This document shows positions 1 through 7,540 of a DNA stretch of 9,767 nucleotides, piece by piece. How positions within the stretch are numbered: the first letter of the stretch is position 1; every line of letters starts with the position of its first letter. A model generated the notes under the pieces. It saw nothing but the letters and a program-made list of their open reading frames with translations, ran no database searches and had not been told where the DNA came from. The DNA lies in contig JAWODU010000016.1 of the NCBI GenBank assembly GCA_046483125.1, forward strand, positions 1 to 9,767, written 5' to 3'. Source of the DNA: JAWODU01 sp046483125 (lineage in GTDB: Bacteria; Verrucomicrobiota; Kiritimatiellia; UBA8416; JAWODU01). Position numbers and translations under genes: made by a program.

Positions 1-2094
1 AAGATCGCTTCTCTTGAGGAGCGTGCCGGGGATCTGGAGGGCAGGCTTACGGCGGTTTCAGGCGAGCTTGAGGAATCGCGGAGTCGCGAAAAGGAGATCG
101 CCGAAGGCGCCGCGGCCGAGAGGGAGGCCTTTGAAGAGCGTCTTGCGCGGGTGAGGTCGCAGGCTGAGGCCGCGCGCGAGGAGGCGAGGAAGCTCAGGGA
201 ACGCGAAGAGGCCCGGGCAGGGGAGAAGACCGCCCTGGAATCCGAGCTGAGTTCGCGGATAAGCGCGCTTGAGCAGGAAAAAGAGTCTGCGCTGGCCGAG
301 GCCGGGGAACTCCGCGAGAAGCTTGAATCCGAGAGGGAAGCGAAGAAGGCGCTTGAGGGATCCCTTGAGGAGAAGGAAGCGGAGTTCAGCAGGTCTTCTG
401 AAGGAGCCAGGGACGTACTGGAGAAGCAGAAGGAGCAGTTGGAGGAAAAGAACACGCTTGTCGAGGACCTGAAGCAAAGAGCCGGGAACCTGGAGAAGGA
501 ACTTGAGGAGAAGACGCTTCGGCTTGAGCAGAGCGGGCGTGAATCCGGCGAACGGGTCAACGAGATTGCCGAGGCGCGGGCGGCCTCAGAGAAGCGGCAG
601 AAGGAACTCGAGGAAGAGCGCGCGCGGCTGGAGACTAAGCTGGAAGAGGCGTCGGGTCGGCTGGCGGAGGAGAAGAGCCTGCGCGCACAGAACGAGAAGG
701 AAAAGAACGAGCGGATTAAAGTGCTCGAGGCGAAAACCAGGGACCTTGAAGGCGAACGGGCAGGATTCAAAAAATCATTGGACAGCGTCCGTGCCGAAGC
801 CGACGAAGTGCGTGCCGGAATTGTTCAGTTGGAAGAGCAACGAAAAGCAGAGCGGGAAAAGGCAGAAGCGCAACTTTCAGCGGCTCTCGCAGACAAATCC
901 GGTCTTGAGAAAGAACTCGTTCAACAGAGGGGAAGCCAGGAGGAGCTTGCTGCGCAAAACATCTCTGAAACTGCGAAGCTCAAGAAGGAAAAAGACAAAC
1001 TCACCTCCCGGATCGCCGGTTCCAGCAAGGAGATCGAAGAACTTCAGAGCCGCATCGGCGTGGAGTCCAGCCGCAGGGCCCTGTTGAGCAAAAAGGCCGC
1101 GTCCGCCGAGCGCGAAGCGAAGCGCATGGAAAAAGAAGTTGCCGCGGCACGAAAGGAAAAGGACTCCGAAGAAAAGAATTGGCTGAAGCGCGAAGAAGTT
1201 CTTAAGAGACAAATAGCCCGTCTTGAATCCAGGCTTTCGGAAGAATCCGAAGAGAAGAAGAAAGAAAAACTTGCCGCGGTCACTGCCGGGATTGAAAGCG
1301 TGGAGAGTTTTCTTTCACGTTTTCCTTTGCTTGCCAGGACCGGCACGGCTGTGGGTCTCGCCGTTGTGTGCAGTGTCGCATTCTTTTTCGCGGGCCGGAG
1401 AAGCGGGGGGCCGGCGGGCGCCGGAATGCCCGCCGTTCCCCCGGCGGAACGCCGGGAAGCACCGGTGCCGCCGCCGGAACCGGCGATGGAAACTGCGACG
1501 GCGCAGGGCGAGCCGGCCATTCCGAAAGAAGAAATCCCTGCGGACGCTGAACTTGGAGGGGGTGCGGAAACCGAGGCCGCGGAAACCGAAACCCCGGAAA
1601 TTCCCGAGCTTGACCTGCCGCCGGCCGGCCTGGAAAAGACGGAAGAAAGGATGGTTGCCGTTGCGGAAACTCGTGAAGAATGGCCGGAAATTCAAGGGGA
1701 AGGCATGGCGGTAAGTTATGAAGAAGATTTTGTCCGGATAGTGTTCGAAGAAGGCGTGTTTTCGACTATGACGGTTCTGACTTCAAAGTCCATGAGACTC
1801 CTGGGTCGCGTCGCGGGCCGGCTTCGAGGCGACATGGACCGGTTTACTCTTGTAATCACAGGGCATACGGATAACGTTCCCATGAGTTCGAGCGCGAAAT
1901 ACGCCGACAACACTGAACTGGGTCTCGCAAGGGCGAAAAGGGTGTTGAGACTGCTTGAGGCCGGCTTTGATATGCCGTCCGATTCGATGGTGGCGGTTGC
2001 CGGAAGAGAAGAGCAGGCGCCCTATCCGAATACAGATCCGGCGTCGATGCGCAGGAACAGGACCGTTACGTTGAGACTGGAACCCAGGCACTGA
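1..2094 (+). CDS. Coiled-coil, single-pass membrane protein with C-terminal OmpA/MotB-like domain (5' partial)
   Basis: The reading frame is open from base 1, so the gene starts outside the window; an internal GTG at 151 is not the true start. About 440 visible residues are an almost unbroken Glu/Lys/Arg/Ala-rich heptad-type coiled coil. A single hydrophobic segment follows (window residues about 447-465, ending FFFAG, then RR). Next comes a Pro/Glu/Ala-rich linker of about 100 residues and an OmpA-like domain (about 572-697) with the GHTDN motif (Asp624), and NRTV near the end (Asn686, Arg687), the residues that hold diaminopimelate in this family. Inferred topology: coiled coil in the cytoplasm, one membrane span, periplasmic domain bound to peptidoglycan. 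No signal peptide is visible because the N-terminus is missing. It resembles MotB in its C-terminal half only; no partner stator gene is present. Whether it shares a transcript with dut, 28 nt downstream, is unclear. The domain call is strong; the cellular role is unknown. Confidence 0.85.
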   Translation, partial: KIASLEERAGDLEGRLTAVSGELEESRSREKEIAEGAAAEREAFEERLARVRSQAEAAREEARKLREREEARAGEKTALESELSSRISALEQEKESALAEAGELREKLESEREAKKALEGSLEEKEAEFSRSSEGARDVLEKQKEQLEEKNTLVEDLKQRAGNLEKELEEKTLRLEQSGRESGERVNEIAEARAASEKRQKELEEERARLETKLEEASGRLAEEKSLRAQNEKEKNERIKVLEAKTRDLEGERAGFKKSLDSVRAEADEVRAGIVQLEEQRKAEREKAEAQLSAALADKSGLEKELVQQRGSQEELAAQNISETAKLKKEKDKLTSRIAGSSKEIEELQSRIGVESSRRALLSKKAASAEREAKRMEKEVAAARKEKDSEEKNWLKREEVLKRQIARLESRLSEESEEKKKEKLAAVTAGIESVESFLSRFPLLARTGTAVGLAVVCSVAFFFAGRRSGGPAGAGMPAVPPAERREAPVPPPEPAMETATAQGEPAIPKEEIPADAELGGGAETEAAETETPEIPELDLPPAGLEKTEERMVAVAETREEWPEIQGEGMAVSYEEDFVRIVFEEGVFSTMTVLTSKSMRLLGRVAGRLRGDMDRFTLVITGHTDNVPMSSSAKYADNTELGLARAKRVLRLLEAGFDMPSDSMVAVAGREEQAPYPNTDPASMRRNRTVTLRLEPRH

Positions 2095-2122
2095 GCGTGC
2101 GGCGGTGCCGTAAACAAGGCTG

Positions 2123-2575
2123 ATGATACTCAAAGTAAAAAAACTCAGCGGGGAGGCTATTGCGCCCTGCTACGCTCACGAAGGCGATTCGGGACTGGAT
2201 CTGTTCGCGGCCGGGGACGTTGCAATACCCGCCGGCGAACGGCGCCTCGTGGGGACCGGGATATCGATAGAACTGCCGCCCGGAACGGAAGCCCAGGTGC
2301 GGCCGAGGAGCGGTCTGGCCGACAGGCACGGTATTACCGTGCTTAATTCCCCGGGGACAATAGATGAAGGTTACCGGGGGGAAGTCCGGGTGATACTGAT
2401 AAATCATGGGAACGAAGATTTTGAAGTGAGCAAGGGGATGAAAATCGCCCAGATGGTTGTAAAACCGGTTATAACGGTGACTGTGCGGGAGGCCGAGGAT
2501 CTTTCACGGACCGGGAGAGGGACCGGCGGGTTCGGGTCCACGGGCTACAATCTGGATGAGAGGAAGACATCGTGA
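2123..2575 (+). CDS. dut: dUTP diphosphatase (dUTPase)
   Basis: Hydrolyses dUTP to dUMP and pyrophosphate, keeping uracil out of DNA and supplying dUMP for thymidylate synthesis; a cytosolic homotrimer in this family. All five trimeric-dUTPase motifs are present in order: DSGLDL (residues 22-27), PRSGLA (61-66), GTIDEGYRGEV (78-88, with catalytic Asp81 and substrate-discriminating Tyr84), KGMKIAQ (104-110), and RGTGGFGSTG (132-141, with the base-stacking Phe137). The 150-residue length is normal for the family. The ATG at 2123 has only a weak AAGG-like ribosome-binding site at about 2116. The stop codon overlaps the GTG start of the next gene (GTGA, 2572-2575), so translation of the two is probably coupled. 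Its pairing with a thymidylate synthase, which uses the dUMP it makes, supports the assignment. Confidence 0.97.
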   Translation: MILKVKKLSGEAIAPCYAHEGDSGLDLFAAGDVAIPAGERRLVGTGISIELPPGTEAQVRPRSGLADRHGITVLNSPGTIDEGYRGEVRVILINHGNEDFEVSKGMKIAQMVVKPVITVTVREAEDLSRTGRGTGGFGSTGYNLDERKTS

Positions 2576-3702
2576 CCAATGTAAAGGAAATGCTTGCGAA
2601 AGAGGGAGCGGAAGGCACTTTTCAGGCGGCACGCAGGACGGCTGCGGAGTATACGGAAAGACGGGAAAAGGAGGGGCGGATATCGTTTTCCGCGCCGCGT
2701 AAAGGCTTCCCCGTCAGTTTCCACGTCGTCAGGCGGACCATTCCCGAGGTGTGGGAAGACACGACAATGGCGTTGTTGGCCCTTGGGGCAGAGGTGCACA
2801 CGCATTACGACCCGACGGGGAAGAAGGGGCAGTTCCAGAGTTTCCCGAGCCTGGAAGCCACGGTGATGATGCACATTGAAGAGCCGTTCGGAGAACCCCG
2901 GTTTCACAAGCACTACCTCGGAGGCTGGCTCGGGTTCGGCGATTACAAGGCCGAGATAGAAGGCGTTAAAGACAACTGGATGATATCCCCGGGGGACGTT
3001 GCTGAAAAACTGCGGGAGAACAGATTTAACGAAATCAAGGGCGATGAGCGCTGGAACTATACGTACAGCCAGCGTCTCCGCTCTTATCCGTATTTCGATT
3101 ACAATGGAAAATACCGGACCGCCAATCAGCTTAAGTCGGTGGTAAGCAACCTCAAGAGAGAAGCTACGAGCCGTTCGGCCCAGTGTATAACCTGGGATCC
3201 CAGGTGGGACCATAACGACGGTCAGATGGGGCCGTTTTACTGGGACAGCTATCACGCGCCCTGCCTGCAGAGATTCTGGTTCCGGCTTCTCGCAAAACCC
3301 GACGGCGAGGGCTTTATTCTGCACATGAACAGCCACTGGCGTTCGAGGGACCACCTGAAAGCCGTCCCTTCGAACATATTCGGAGTCACCGAAGGCATTT
3401 ATGAACCGGTAAGAAAAGAGTTGAGCCAAGAGCTCGGTGTGCCGGTAGACCGTGGTACCTACGTCGACATTAACGATTCCCTGCACCTGTACGGGCACTA
3501 TCTGGACCCGCGCCTGCAGGGGCTGGACGCGGAGAGTTACCTGTCGGACGTTTTCCGGATCGCTTCGGGAGAACCGATGGAGGAAAGAATGATAATGCCC
3601 GGCACGGAGATGCACAGGATGATGACCGAAGATATTGAACGGGAGTACAAATTTCGAAAGGAAAATCCCGGTTTCGGCAATCCGGCCGCGGACAACGCTT
3701 GA
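2572..3702 (+). CDS. thyA: ThyA-family thymidylate synthase, archaeal-type pattern
   Basis: Predicted to methylate dUMP to dTMP using methylene-tetrahydrofolate or a related C1 carrier. The C-terminal half holds the ThyA catalytic set: APC with nucleophile Cys231 followed by LQRFWFR, phosphate-binding WRSRD (Arg257, Asp260), Asn268 in PSNIFG, and DSLHLYGHY (His305, Tyr307). Arg201 in TSRSAQ matches the phosphate-binding arginine region. Asn268 is the residue that selects dUMP; dCMP hydroxymethylases carry Asp there. The patterns PCLQRxWFR, RSxDxxKA and HxYG match archaeal ThyA proteins better than the E. coli type, from memory of the family. At 376 residues it is much longer than E. coli ThyA (264) or archaeal forms (about 210-220); the first 45 residues and last 55 have no match I recognise. 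The GTG start overlaps the dut stop. The product fits directly downstream of dUTPase. Cofactor choice cannot be read from the sequence. Confidence 0.85.
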   Translation: MTNVKEMLAKEGAEGTFQAARRTAAEYTERREKEGRISFSAPRKGFPVSFHVVRRTIPEVWEDTTMALLALGAEVHTHYDPTGKKGQFQSFPSLEATVMMHIEEPFGEPRFHKHYLGGWLGFGDYKAEIEGVKDNWMISPGDVAEKLRENRFNEIKGDERWNYTYSQRLRSYPYFDYNGKYRTANQLKSVVSNLKREATSRSAQCITWDPRWDHNDGQMGPFYWDSYHAPCLQRFWFRLLAKPDGEGFILHMNSHWRSRDHLKAVPSNIFGVTEGIYEPVRKELSQELGVPVDRGTYVDINDSLHLYGHYLDPRLQGLDAESYLSDVFRIASGEPMEERMIMPGTEMHRMMTEDIEREYKFRKENPGFGNPAADNA

Positions 3703-3716
3703 GAGGGGTTGAGGGA

Positions 3717-5480
3717 GTGGCGAAGCAGGTAGTTGAAACAGCCGAAACAATGGCCCGGAAACAGAAGGAAATTTCCGTTTCCGAATTTTTCCTCAAGAAC
3801 AGGCATCTGCTGGGCTTCGACAATCCACGCAAAGCCCTGCTGACCTGCGTGAAGGAGGCGGTTGACAACGCGCTGGACGCGTGCGAGGAAGCGGGCATTG
3901 TGCCGGAAATCAGTGTCGATGTGCGGCAGACGGGCGGTAACCGTTTTCGTATATCGGTAACAGATAACGGGCCGGGAATCGTAAAGGCCCAGATTCCGCG
4001 GATTTTCGCGAAACTGCTGTACGGTTCAAAATTCCACCGCCTCCGAATGTCGCGCGGCCAGCAGGGCATAGGCATAAGCGCGGCCGGCATGTACGGTCAG
4101 CTTACCACCGGCAGTTCCACAAGGATTTTCTCCAAGACTAAAAGGCACAAAAAAGCCCATCTGCTGGAGGTCCAGATAGACACGACCAGAAACAAGCCCG
4201 CCATTCTGAAAGAAGAGGAAATTGACTGGCTGGCCGAGTTTCCGAAGGGCGGGACAACAGGCCCTTCTGCGGCGAAGAAAAAGAAAGCCGGGAGAAAAAA
4301 GACAAAGTCACAACCGAAAACCACCGTTTATAAATGCGGAACCTGCGTGGAGATCGAAATGGAAGCGTCTTACGTGAGGGGGAGGCTTTCGGTAGACGAG
4401 TATTTGAAGCACTGCGCCGTTGTGAACCCGCACCTGAAGCTCCACTACAGGATCCGCCAGCTCAGAAAGTCGGACGTCGGCAGGGACGGCGACACGAAGA
4501 AAAAGAAAGGCGGGAAAAAGAAGGGTGCAAAGGCGGAACTGGAAGAGGCGGAGTGGACGACTTTTGACCGGGTGAGCAGGAAACTCCCGGAACCGCCGCG
4601 TGAAATAAGACCGCACCCTCACGGGGTGGAACTCGGCCTCCTGATGCAGATGCTCAAAGATACCTCGGCGCGCACTCTGCGGGCGGCCCTGCATCAGGAC
4701 TTCTCCAGGGTCAGCGCAAACGCGGCCCTGCAGATCTGCAGGAAAGCCGGGCTTAATCCCAAAGCGCGGCCCGGACGTATCGCCCATAAGGAAAGCGAAG
4801 CCCTGTTCAAGGCTATCGGTGAAACCAGGCTTATGCGGCCGCCTACCGATTGCCTCTCACCGATCGGCGAAGACCAGATCATAGCCGGGCTCAAGAAGGA
4901 AATCGACGCGGATTTCTATACGGCAGTTACCAGGCCGCCGGCCGTTTACCGGGGCAATCCCTTCCAGGTCGAGGCCGGTGTCGCCCACGCGCGGCCGGGC
5001 AAAGGCGGCGAACTGGGGGCCGAGGACCCGGTCAGGGTCATGCGGTTCGCCAATCGTGTTCCGCTTCTGTACATGGCGGGCGGATGCGCGGTTACCAGGG
5101 CTGTGTCCGGCGTGAACTGGAAAACCTACGGGCTCAGCCAGCCGCGCGGTTCGCTTCCCATCGGACCGATGGTTCTGATTGTGCATATCGCAAGCGTGTG
5201 GGTTCCGTTCACCAGCGAAAGCAAGGAAGCAATCGCGCATTACCCGGAAATAGTCAGGGAAGTGTCCTTCTCCCTGCAGGAATGCGGACGGCGGCTGGGC
5301 GCCTATCTGCGAAAGCGCCGGCGGCAGGCGGAGATAGAGCGCAAGCGCAACTACATGGCGCTGTACATTCCGCACCTTGCCATCGGGCTTAAGGAGATAC
5401 TGGATTTGAGCGACCGCCAGGAGAAAGCCGTGGTAAGAAACCTGAACAGAATACTGGAGGGCTCTCACCTTAGGCAGTGA
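3717..5480 (+). CDS. top6B: DNA topoisomerase VI subunit B (GHKL ATPase)
   Basis: ATPase subunit of the type IIB topoisomerase A2B2, which passes one duplex through another to relax and decatenate DNA. Numbering from the upstream TTG at 3699: N-box KEAVDNALDA (Glu53, Asn57), G1 box VTDNGPGI (87-94), G2 loop SRGQQGIGISA (118-128), H2TH-like segment around LHQDFSRVSANAALQICRKA (331-350), then the transducer domain with PPTDCLSPIG (381-390) and NWKTYG, where Lys475 is the ATP-contacting lysine. Two Lys-rich insertions (about 191-207 and 265-279) break up the region between the ATPase core and the H2TH part; archaeal proteins of about 530 residues generally lack these. Start choice: TTG 3699 overlaps the thyA stop but has no ribosome-binding site; GTG 3717 lies 8 nt after AGAGGGG and is preferred; ATG 3750 also gives a family-like N-terminus. 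Subunit A follows after 39 nt. Confidence 0.95.
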   Translation: MAKQVVETAETMARKQKEISVSEFFLKNRHLLGFDNPRKALLTCVKEAVDNALDACEEAGIVPEISVDVRQTGGNRFRISVTDNGPGIVKAQIPRIFAKLLYGSKFHRLRMSRGQQGIGISAAGMYGQLTTGSSTRIFSKTKRHKKAHLLEVQIDTTRNKPAILKEEEIDWLAEFPKGGTTGPSAAKKKKAGRKKTKSQPKTTVYKCGTCVEIEMEASYVRGRLSVDEYLKHCAVVNPHLKLHYRIRQLRKSDVGRDGDTKKKKGGKKKGAKAELEEAEWTTFDRVSRKLPEPPREIRPHPHGVELGLLMQMLKDTSARTLRAALHQDFSRVSANAALQICRKAGLNPKARPGRIAHKESEALFKAIGETRLMRPPTDCLSPIGEDQIIAGLKKEIDADFYTAVTRPPAVYRGNPFQVEAGVAHARPGKGGELGAEDPVRVMRFANRVPLLYMAGGCAVTRAVSGVNWKTYGLSQPRGSLPIGPMVLIVHIASVWVPFTSESKEAIAHYPEIVREVSFSLQECGRRLGAYLRKRRRQAEIERKRNYMALYIPHLAIGLKEILDLSDRQEKAVVRNLNRILEGSHLRQ

Positions 5481-5519
5481 GCACATTCAGGTTTGCTGAC
5501 GGGGCAGGAAAGGAGATAA

Positions 5520-6704
5520 ATGGCGAAGAAAGGCACCAGTCGAAAAAAGACCGCCCGCACGAAAACCGGGTCCCGGGGACAGTCCCGCGCCAGGAGGAAA
5601 TCGATCGGGGTTATTTCGCGCAGGGAGGTCTCCGGCCGGATCGACAGCGAGGGAAAGCGCATCCACCGGGATATTATGGGCCGGAAGAAACCCAGTATGA
5701 AATTCCCGGTACGCTCTCTTTCCAACGTCAAGTACGACGCCCGGCGCGGCCACTTCGAGATAGGCAAGAGGGCCGTTACGCGGACCCTTACCTACAATAC
5801 GGTCAAAACATTCGCCCAGTCAGTGCGCATGATGGCGGTATCCAAGGACCTGATCCACAGCAACGACACTGCGTCGAAGAGAGAGCTTTACTACGTTTCG
5901 AAGAACTGGGGCGACTGCCGTTTCAACGAACAGCCCGAGTCGGATACGGTTATGGACGATGTTGAAGCAATGTTCTCGGTAAACCGGGAACAGCTTGGAT
6001 TCATACCGGAAGAAGACGGCGGAGCGGTCGCCGGAAAGCTTGTGATCGTGGACACGGACCCCGACACGGGTAGAAAGGTGAGGGTTGACTGCTCCAAAAT
6101 GGGCACCGGGGCCTACAATATCCCCTCCAACGTCGAAGGCCTTAAATTCGAAACGAAAGCCAAATTCATTCTTGCCATCGAAACAGCCGGTATGTTCCTG
6201 CGGCTCGTCAAGCACAAGTACTTCAACGCCGCCAACTGCGTGCTCGTCTCGATGAAAGGCGTACCCTCCAGGGCGACTCGGCGTTTTGTGCGCCGGCTCT
6301 CCGACGAACACAAACTCCCGGTTTACGTGTTCACGGACGGCGACCCTTACGGTTACTGCAACATATACCGGACTCTCAAGGTGGGTTCGGGCAACGCGGC
6401 GCATATCAACCGCTTTTTCTGCGTGCCGCAGGCGCAGTTTCTCGGTGTTACGCCTGATGACATCGATGACTACAAGCTCCAGGATGCCACTCATCCGCTG
6501 GAGGCCGCGGACATCAAAAGGGCCAAAGACGCGCTCAAGAACGATCCCTTTGTGGGGCATTACAGGGAATGGCAGAAGGCGCTTGAGAACATGCTCAAGA
6601 TGGGGGTCCGCATCGAACAGCAGGCTTTCGCCAAGCACGGTCTCAATTTCGTCCTCGAGAAATACCTGCCCCGGAAAATCAAAAAGGCCCGTTTCCTGCC
6701 GTAA
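5520..6704 (+). CDS. top6A: DNA topoisomerase VI subunit A (Spo11-type)
   Basis: DNA-cleaving subunit of topoisomerase VI, forming a 5'-phosphotyrosyl link to each strand. The winged-helix (CAP-like) domain carries SKRELYYVSKNWG, in which Tyr125 aligns with the catalytic tyrosine of Spo11/Top6A (Tyr124 is adjacent). The Toprim domain shows the metal-binding acidic residues: Glu221 in ILAIETAGM, and Asp273 and Asp275 in FTDGDPYGY, followed by NIYRTLKVGS. The 394-residue length is slightly longer than archaeal homologues because of a very basic tail (about residues 1-30, rich in Lys, Arg, Ser and Thr), probably a disordered DNA-binding extension. The ATG is preceded by AAGGAGA at 5510-5516, a good if close ribosome-binding site. 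It sits 39 nt after top6B, as expected for co-expressed subunits. All visible catalytic residues are intact, so the enzyme should be active. Confidence 0.95.
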   Translation: MAKKGTSRKKTARTKTGSRGQSRARRKSIGVISRREVSGRIDSEGKRIHRDIMGRKKPSMKFPVRSLSNVKYDARRGHFEIGKRAVTRTLTYNTVKTFAQSVRMMAVSKDLIHSNDTASKRELYYVSKNWGDCRFNEQPESDTVMDDVEAMFSVNREQLGFIPEEDGGAVAGKLVIVDTDPDTGRKVRVDCSKMGTGAYNIPSNVEGLKFETKAKFILAIETAGMFLRLVKHKYFNAANCVLVSMKGVPSRATRRFVRRLSDEHKLPVYVFTDGDPYGYCNIYRTLKVGSGNAAHINRFFCVPQAQFLGVTPDDIDDYKLQDATHPLEAADIKRAKDALKNDPFVGHYREWQKALENMLKMGVRIEQQAFAKHGLNFVLEKYLPRKIKKARFLP

Positions 6705-6717
6705 TGCGGGCGGCAGG
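6695..6717 (+). other. Stem-loop spanning the top6A stop codon
   Basis: CCTGCCG (6695-6701) and CGGCAGG (6711-6717) form a perfect 7-bp stem around a 9-nt loop that contains the TAA stop of top6A. No T-run follows, so it is not a standard intrinsic terminator. It could slow decay of the mRNA 3' end or be chance in GC-rich DNA. Confidence 0.3.
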
Positions 6718-6756
6718 TTATCCACGTCCGCGCGCCTGCAAACGGTACGGTTCAAC

Positions 6757-6792
6757 CGAGGTTTTGGGGCCAGGAACCAATCCTCGTCCCTT
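6757..6792 (+). terminator. Candidate weak terminator after the dut-thyA-top6BA run
   Basis: CGAGG (6757-6761) pairs with CCTCG (6782-6786), and TTGG with CCAA inside it, giving an interrupted stem-loop followed by TCCCTTT. It lies about 50 nt after the top6A stop, where the operon should end. The T-tract is short and broken and the stem has an internal loop. The 6705-6941 gap otherwise holds nothing I recognise: the short + strand frame through it has no family features and runs antisense into mazF. Confidence 0.3.
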
Positions 6793-6903
6793 TGACGCCC
6801 TGCATAATTCAGTCTTCAGGATTGTACAGCAGACAGGGAGAGAGCCAGGAGGGGAATTCGCCATAGAAGGGCAGAAAACGCCCGACGGGATGTTGGTTTT
6901 GTA

Positions 6904-6926
6904 TAGCCGGAAACAGGAGACGGCTA
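6904..6926 (-). other. Small perfect stem-loop downstream of the toxin gene
   Basis: TAGCCG (6904-6909) and CGGCTA (6921-6926) form a 6-bp perfect stem with an 11-nt loop, 15 nt beyond the end of the toxin gene on the minus strand. Neither side has a T-run, so it would be a weak terminator at best. Confidence 0.2.
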
Positions 6927-6941
6927 ATGTCCTAATGTCTT

Positions 6942-7280
6942 TTATCCCCCAATTATTTCGTTTAGCCCTTCCACTACAAGGGCCAGGTCTTCGGAGGATG
7001 CTCTTCCGATTTTCTTTGTTAATCTCTGTACAGAGATAGTGCGGATCTGGCTGATCTTAGCCCATGACGTTTTGGGAAGTTTCGGGCTGTCAAGCTCCAG
7101 ATTGAGAGGGAAGCCGGCCCGTTGCGGCTGGCTTGTGAGGGCAACGGCTATGACGGTTCCAGAACGCTCGTTGAAAACATCCTGACTGAGAATCAGGACA
7201 GGCCGTAAGCCAGCCTGTTCATGCCCTTTGGTCGGATTCAAATCAGCCCAGACAATATCCCCTCTCAATATTCGGGCCAT
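6942..7280 (-). CDS. mazF: MazF/PemK-family endoribonuclease toxin
   Basis: Predicted toxin that cleaves single-stranded mRNA at short sequence motifs when the antitoxin is degraded. The 112-residue protein has the full family pattern: RGDIVWADLNPTKGHEQAG (residues 6-24), then LRPVLILSQDVFN with Arg26 at the catalytic arginine position, and VALTSQ with Thr49 at the catalytic threonine position (equivalents of Arg25 and Thr48 in B. subtilis MazF, from memory). The QIRTISVQRL segment is also typical. The ATG (7278-7280) overlaps the end of the antitoxin gene by 16 bp, so the toxin is translated from the shared transcript. No frameshift or missing key residue is seen, so the toxin looks functional. 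The cleavage sequence cannot be predicted. Confidence 0.93.
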   Translation of the reverse strand: MARILRGDIVWADLNPTKGHEQAGLRPVLILSQDVFNERSGTVIAVALTSQPQRAGFPLNLELDSPKLPKTSWAKISQIRTISVQRLTKKIGRASSEDLALVVEGLNEIIGG

Positions 7281-7507
7281 GTTTCGACCCCCGAATTGAG
7301 TCCTTCTTCTGCTATGGCCTGTTCAAAACGCTTGTCGAGCTTTGAACACTCCTGGGCAAGGCGCTTGTGATTCAGCCTTGCCAGCTTATCCGACACGGCT
7401 TCCTGAATTGCCCTGCTGCGATTCGGGAAGACATGCGCCTTGACCAGTCTGTCGACCTTGCCCAGCAGATGCTCTTCAATTGTAATAGCAACTTTTGCGG
7501 TGCTCAT
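7265..7507 (-). CDS. mazE: MazE-like ribbon-helix-helix antitoxin
   Basis: The 80-residue protein precedes and overlaps the MazF-type toxin gene, the usual order for such modules. The N-terminal half fits a ribbon-helix-helix DNA-binding fold: a short strand KVAITI (residues 5-10), a helix around EEHLLGKVDRLVKA, a turn FPNRS, then a second helix SRAIQEAVSDKLARL. The charged C-terminal half, ending ETWPEY, would bind and block the toxin. The ATG is preceded by GGAGGAGG on the minus strand (reverse complement of 7510-7517), an unusually strong ribosome-binding site expected to favour antitoxin over toxin. As in other modules it probably represses its own promoter. The family could equally be labelled CopG/ParD-like; it is not the SpoVT/AbrB-fold MazE of E. 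coli. Confidence 0.88.
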   Translation of the reverse strand: MSTAKVAITIEEHLLGKVDRLVKAHVFPNRSRAIQEAVSDKLARLNHKRLAQECSKLDKRFEQAIAEEGLNSGVETWPEY

Positions 7508-7521
7508 TTCCTCCTCCTTCA

Positions 7522-7540
7522 GTATTACAATATATCATAC
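7522..7540. promoter_or_regulatory. Candidate autoregulatory operator over the mazEF -10 box
   Basis: A 19-bp AT-rich imperfect palindrome, starting GTATTACA and ending ATCATAC on the + strand, covers the -10 box and predicted start of transcription. Its outer GTAT/ATAC arms match perfectly. The position is right for repression by the ribbon-helix-helix antitoxin or the toxin-antitoxin complex. The operator role is inferred from position and symmetry only. Confidence 0.45.

Noticed and set aside
151..153. GTG as a true start for the coiled-coil gene
   Set aside because: The same frame stays open with the same coiled-coil composition back to base 1, so the gene is cut by the window edge.
3699..3716. 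TTG at 3699 as the start of top6B
   Set aside because: It overlaps the thyA stop neatly but lacks a ribosome-binding site; GTG 3717 has one at a sensible distance.
2545..3750. 401-residue open frame on the minus strand opposite thyA
   Set aside because: It is a codon-bias shadow of the GC-rich thyA gene; the opposite strand has full catalytic motifs and this translation has none.
5820..6755. 311-residue open frame on the minus strand opposite top6A
   Set aside because: Shadow of top6A, which carries the catalytic Tyr and Toprim acids; the antisense translation shows no family features.
6704..7039. 111-residue frame on the + strand after top6A
   Set aside because: No ribosome-binding site or recognisable motif, and it runs antisense into the well-supported mazF.
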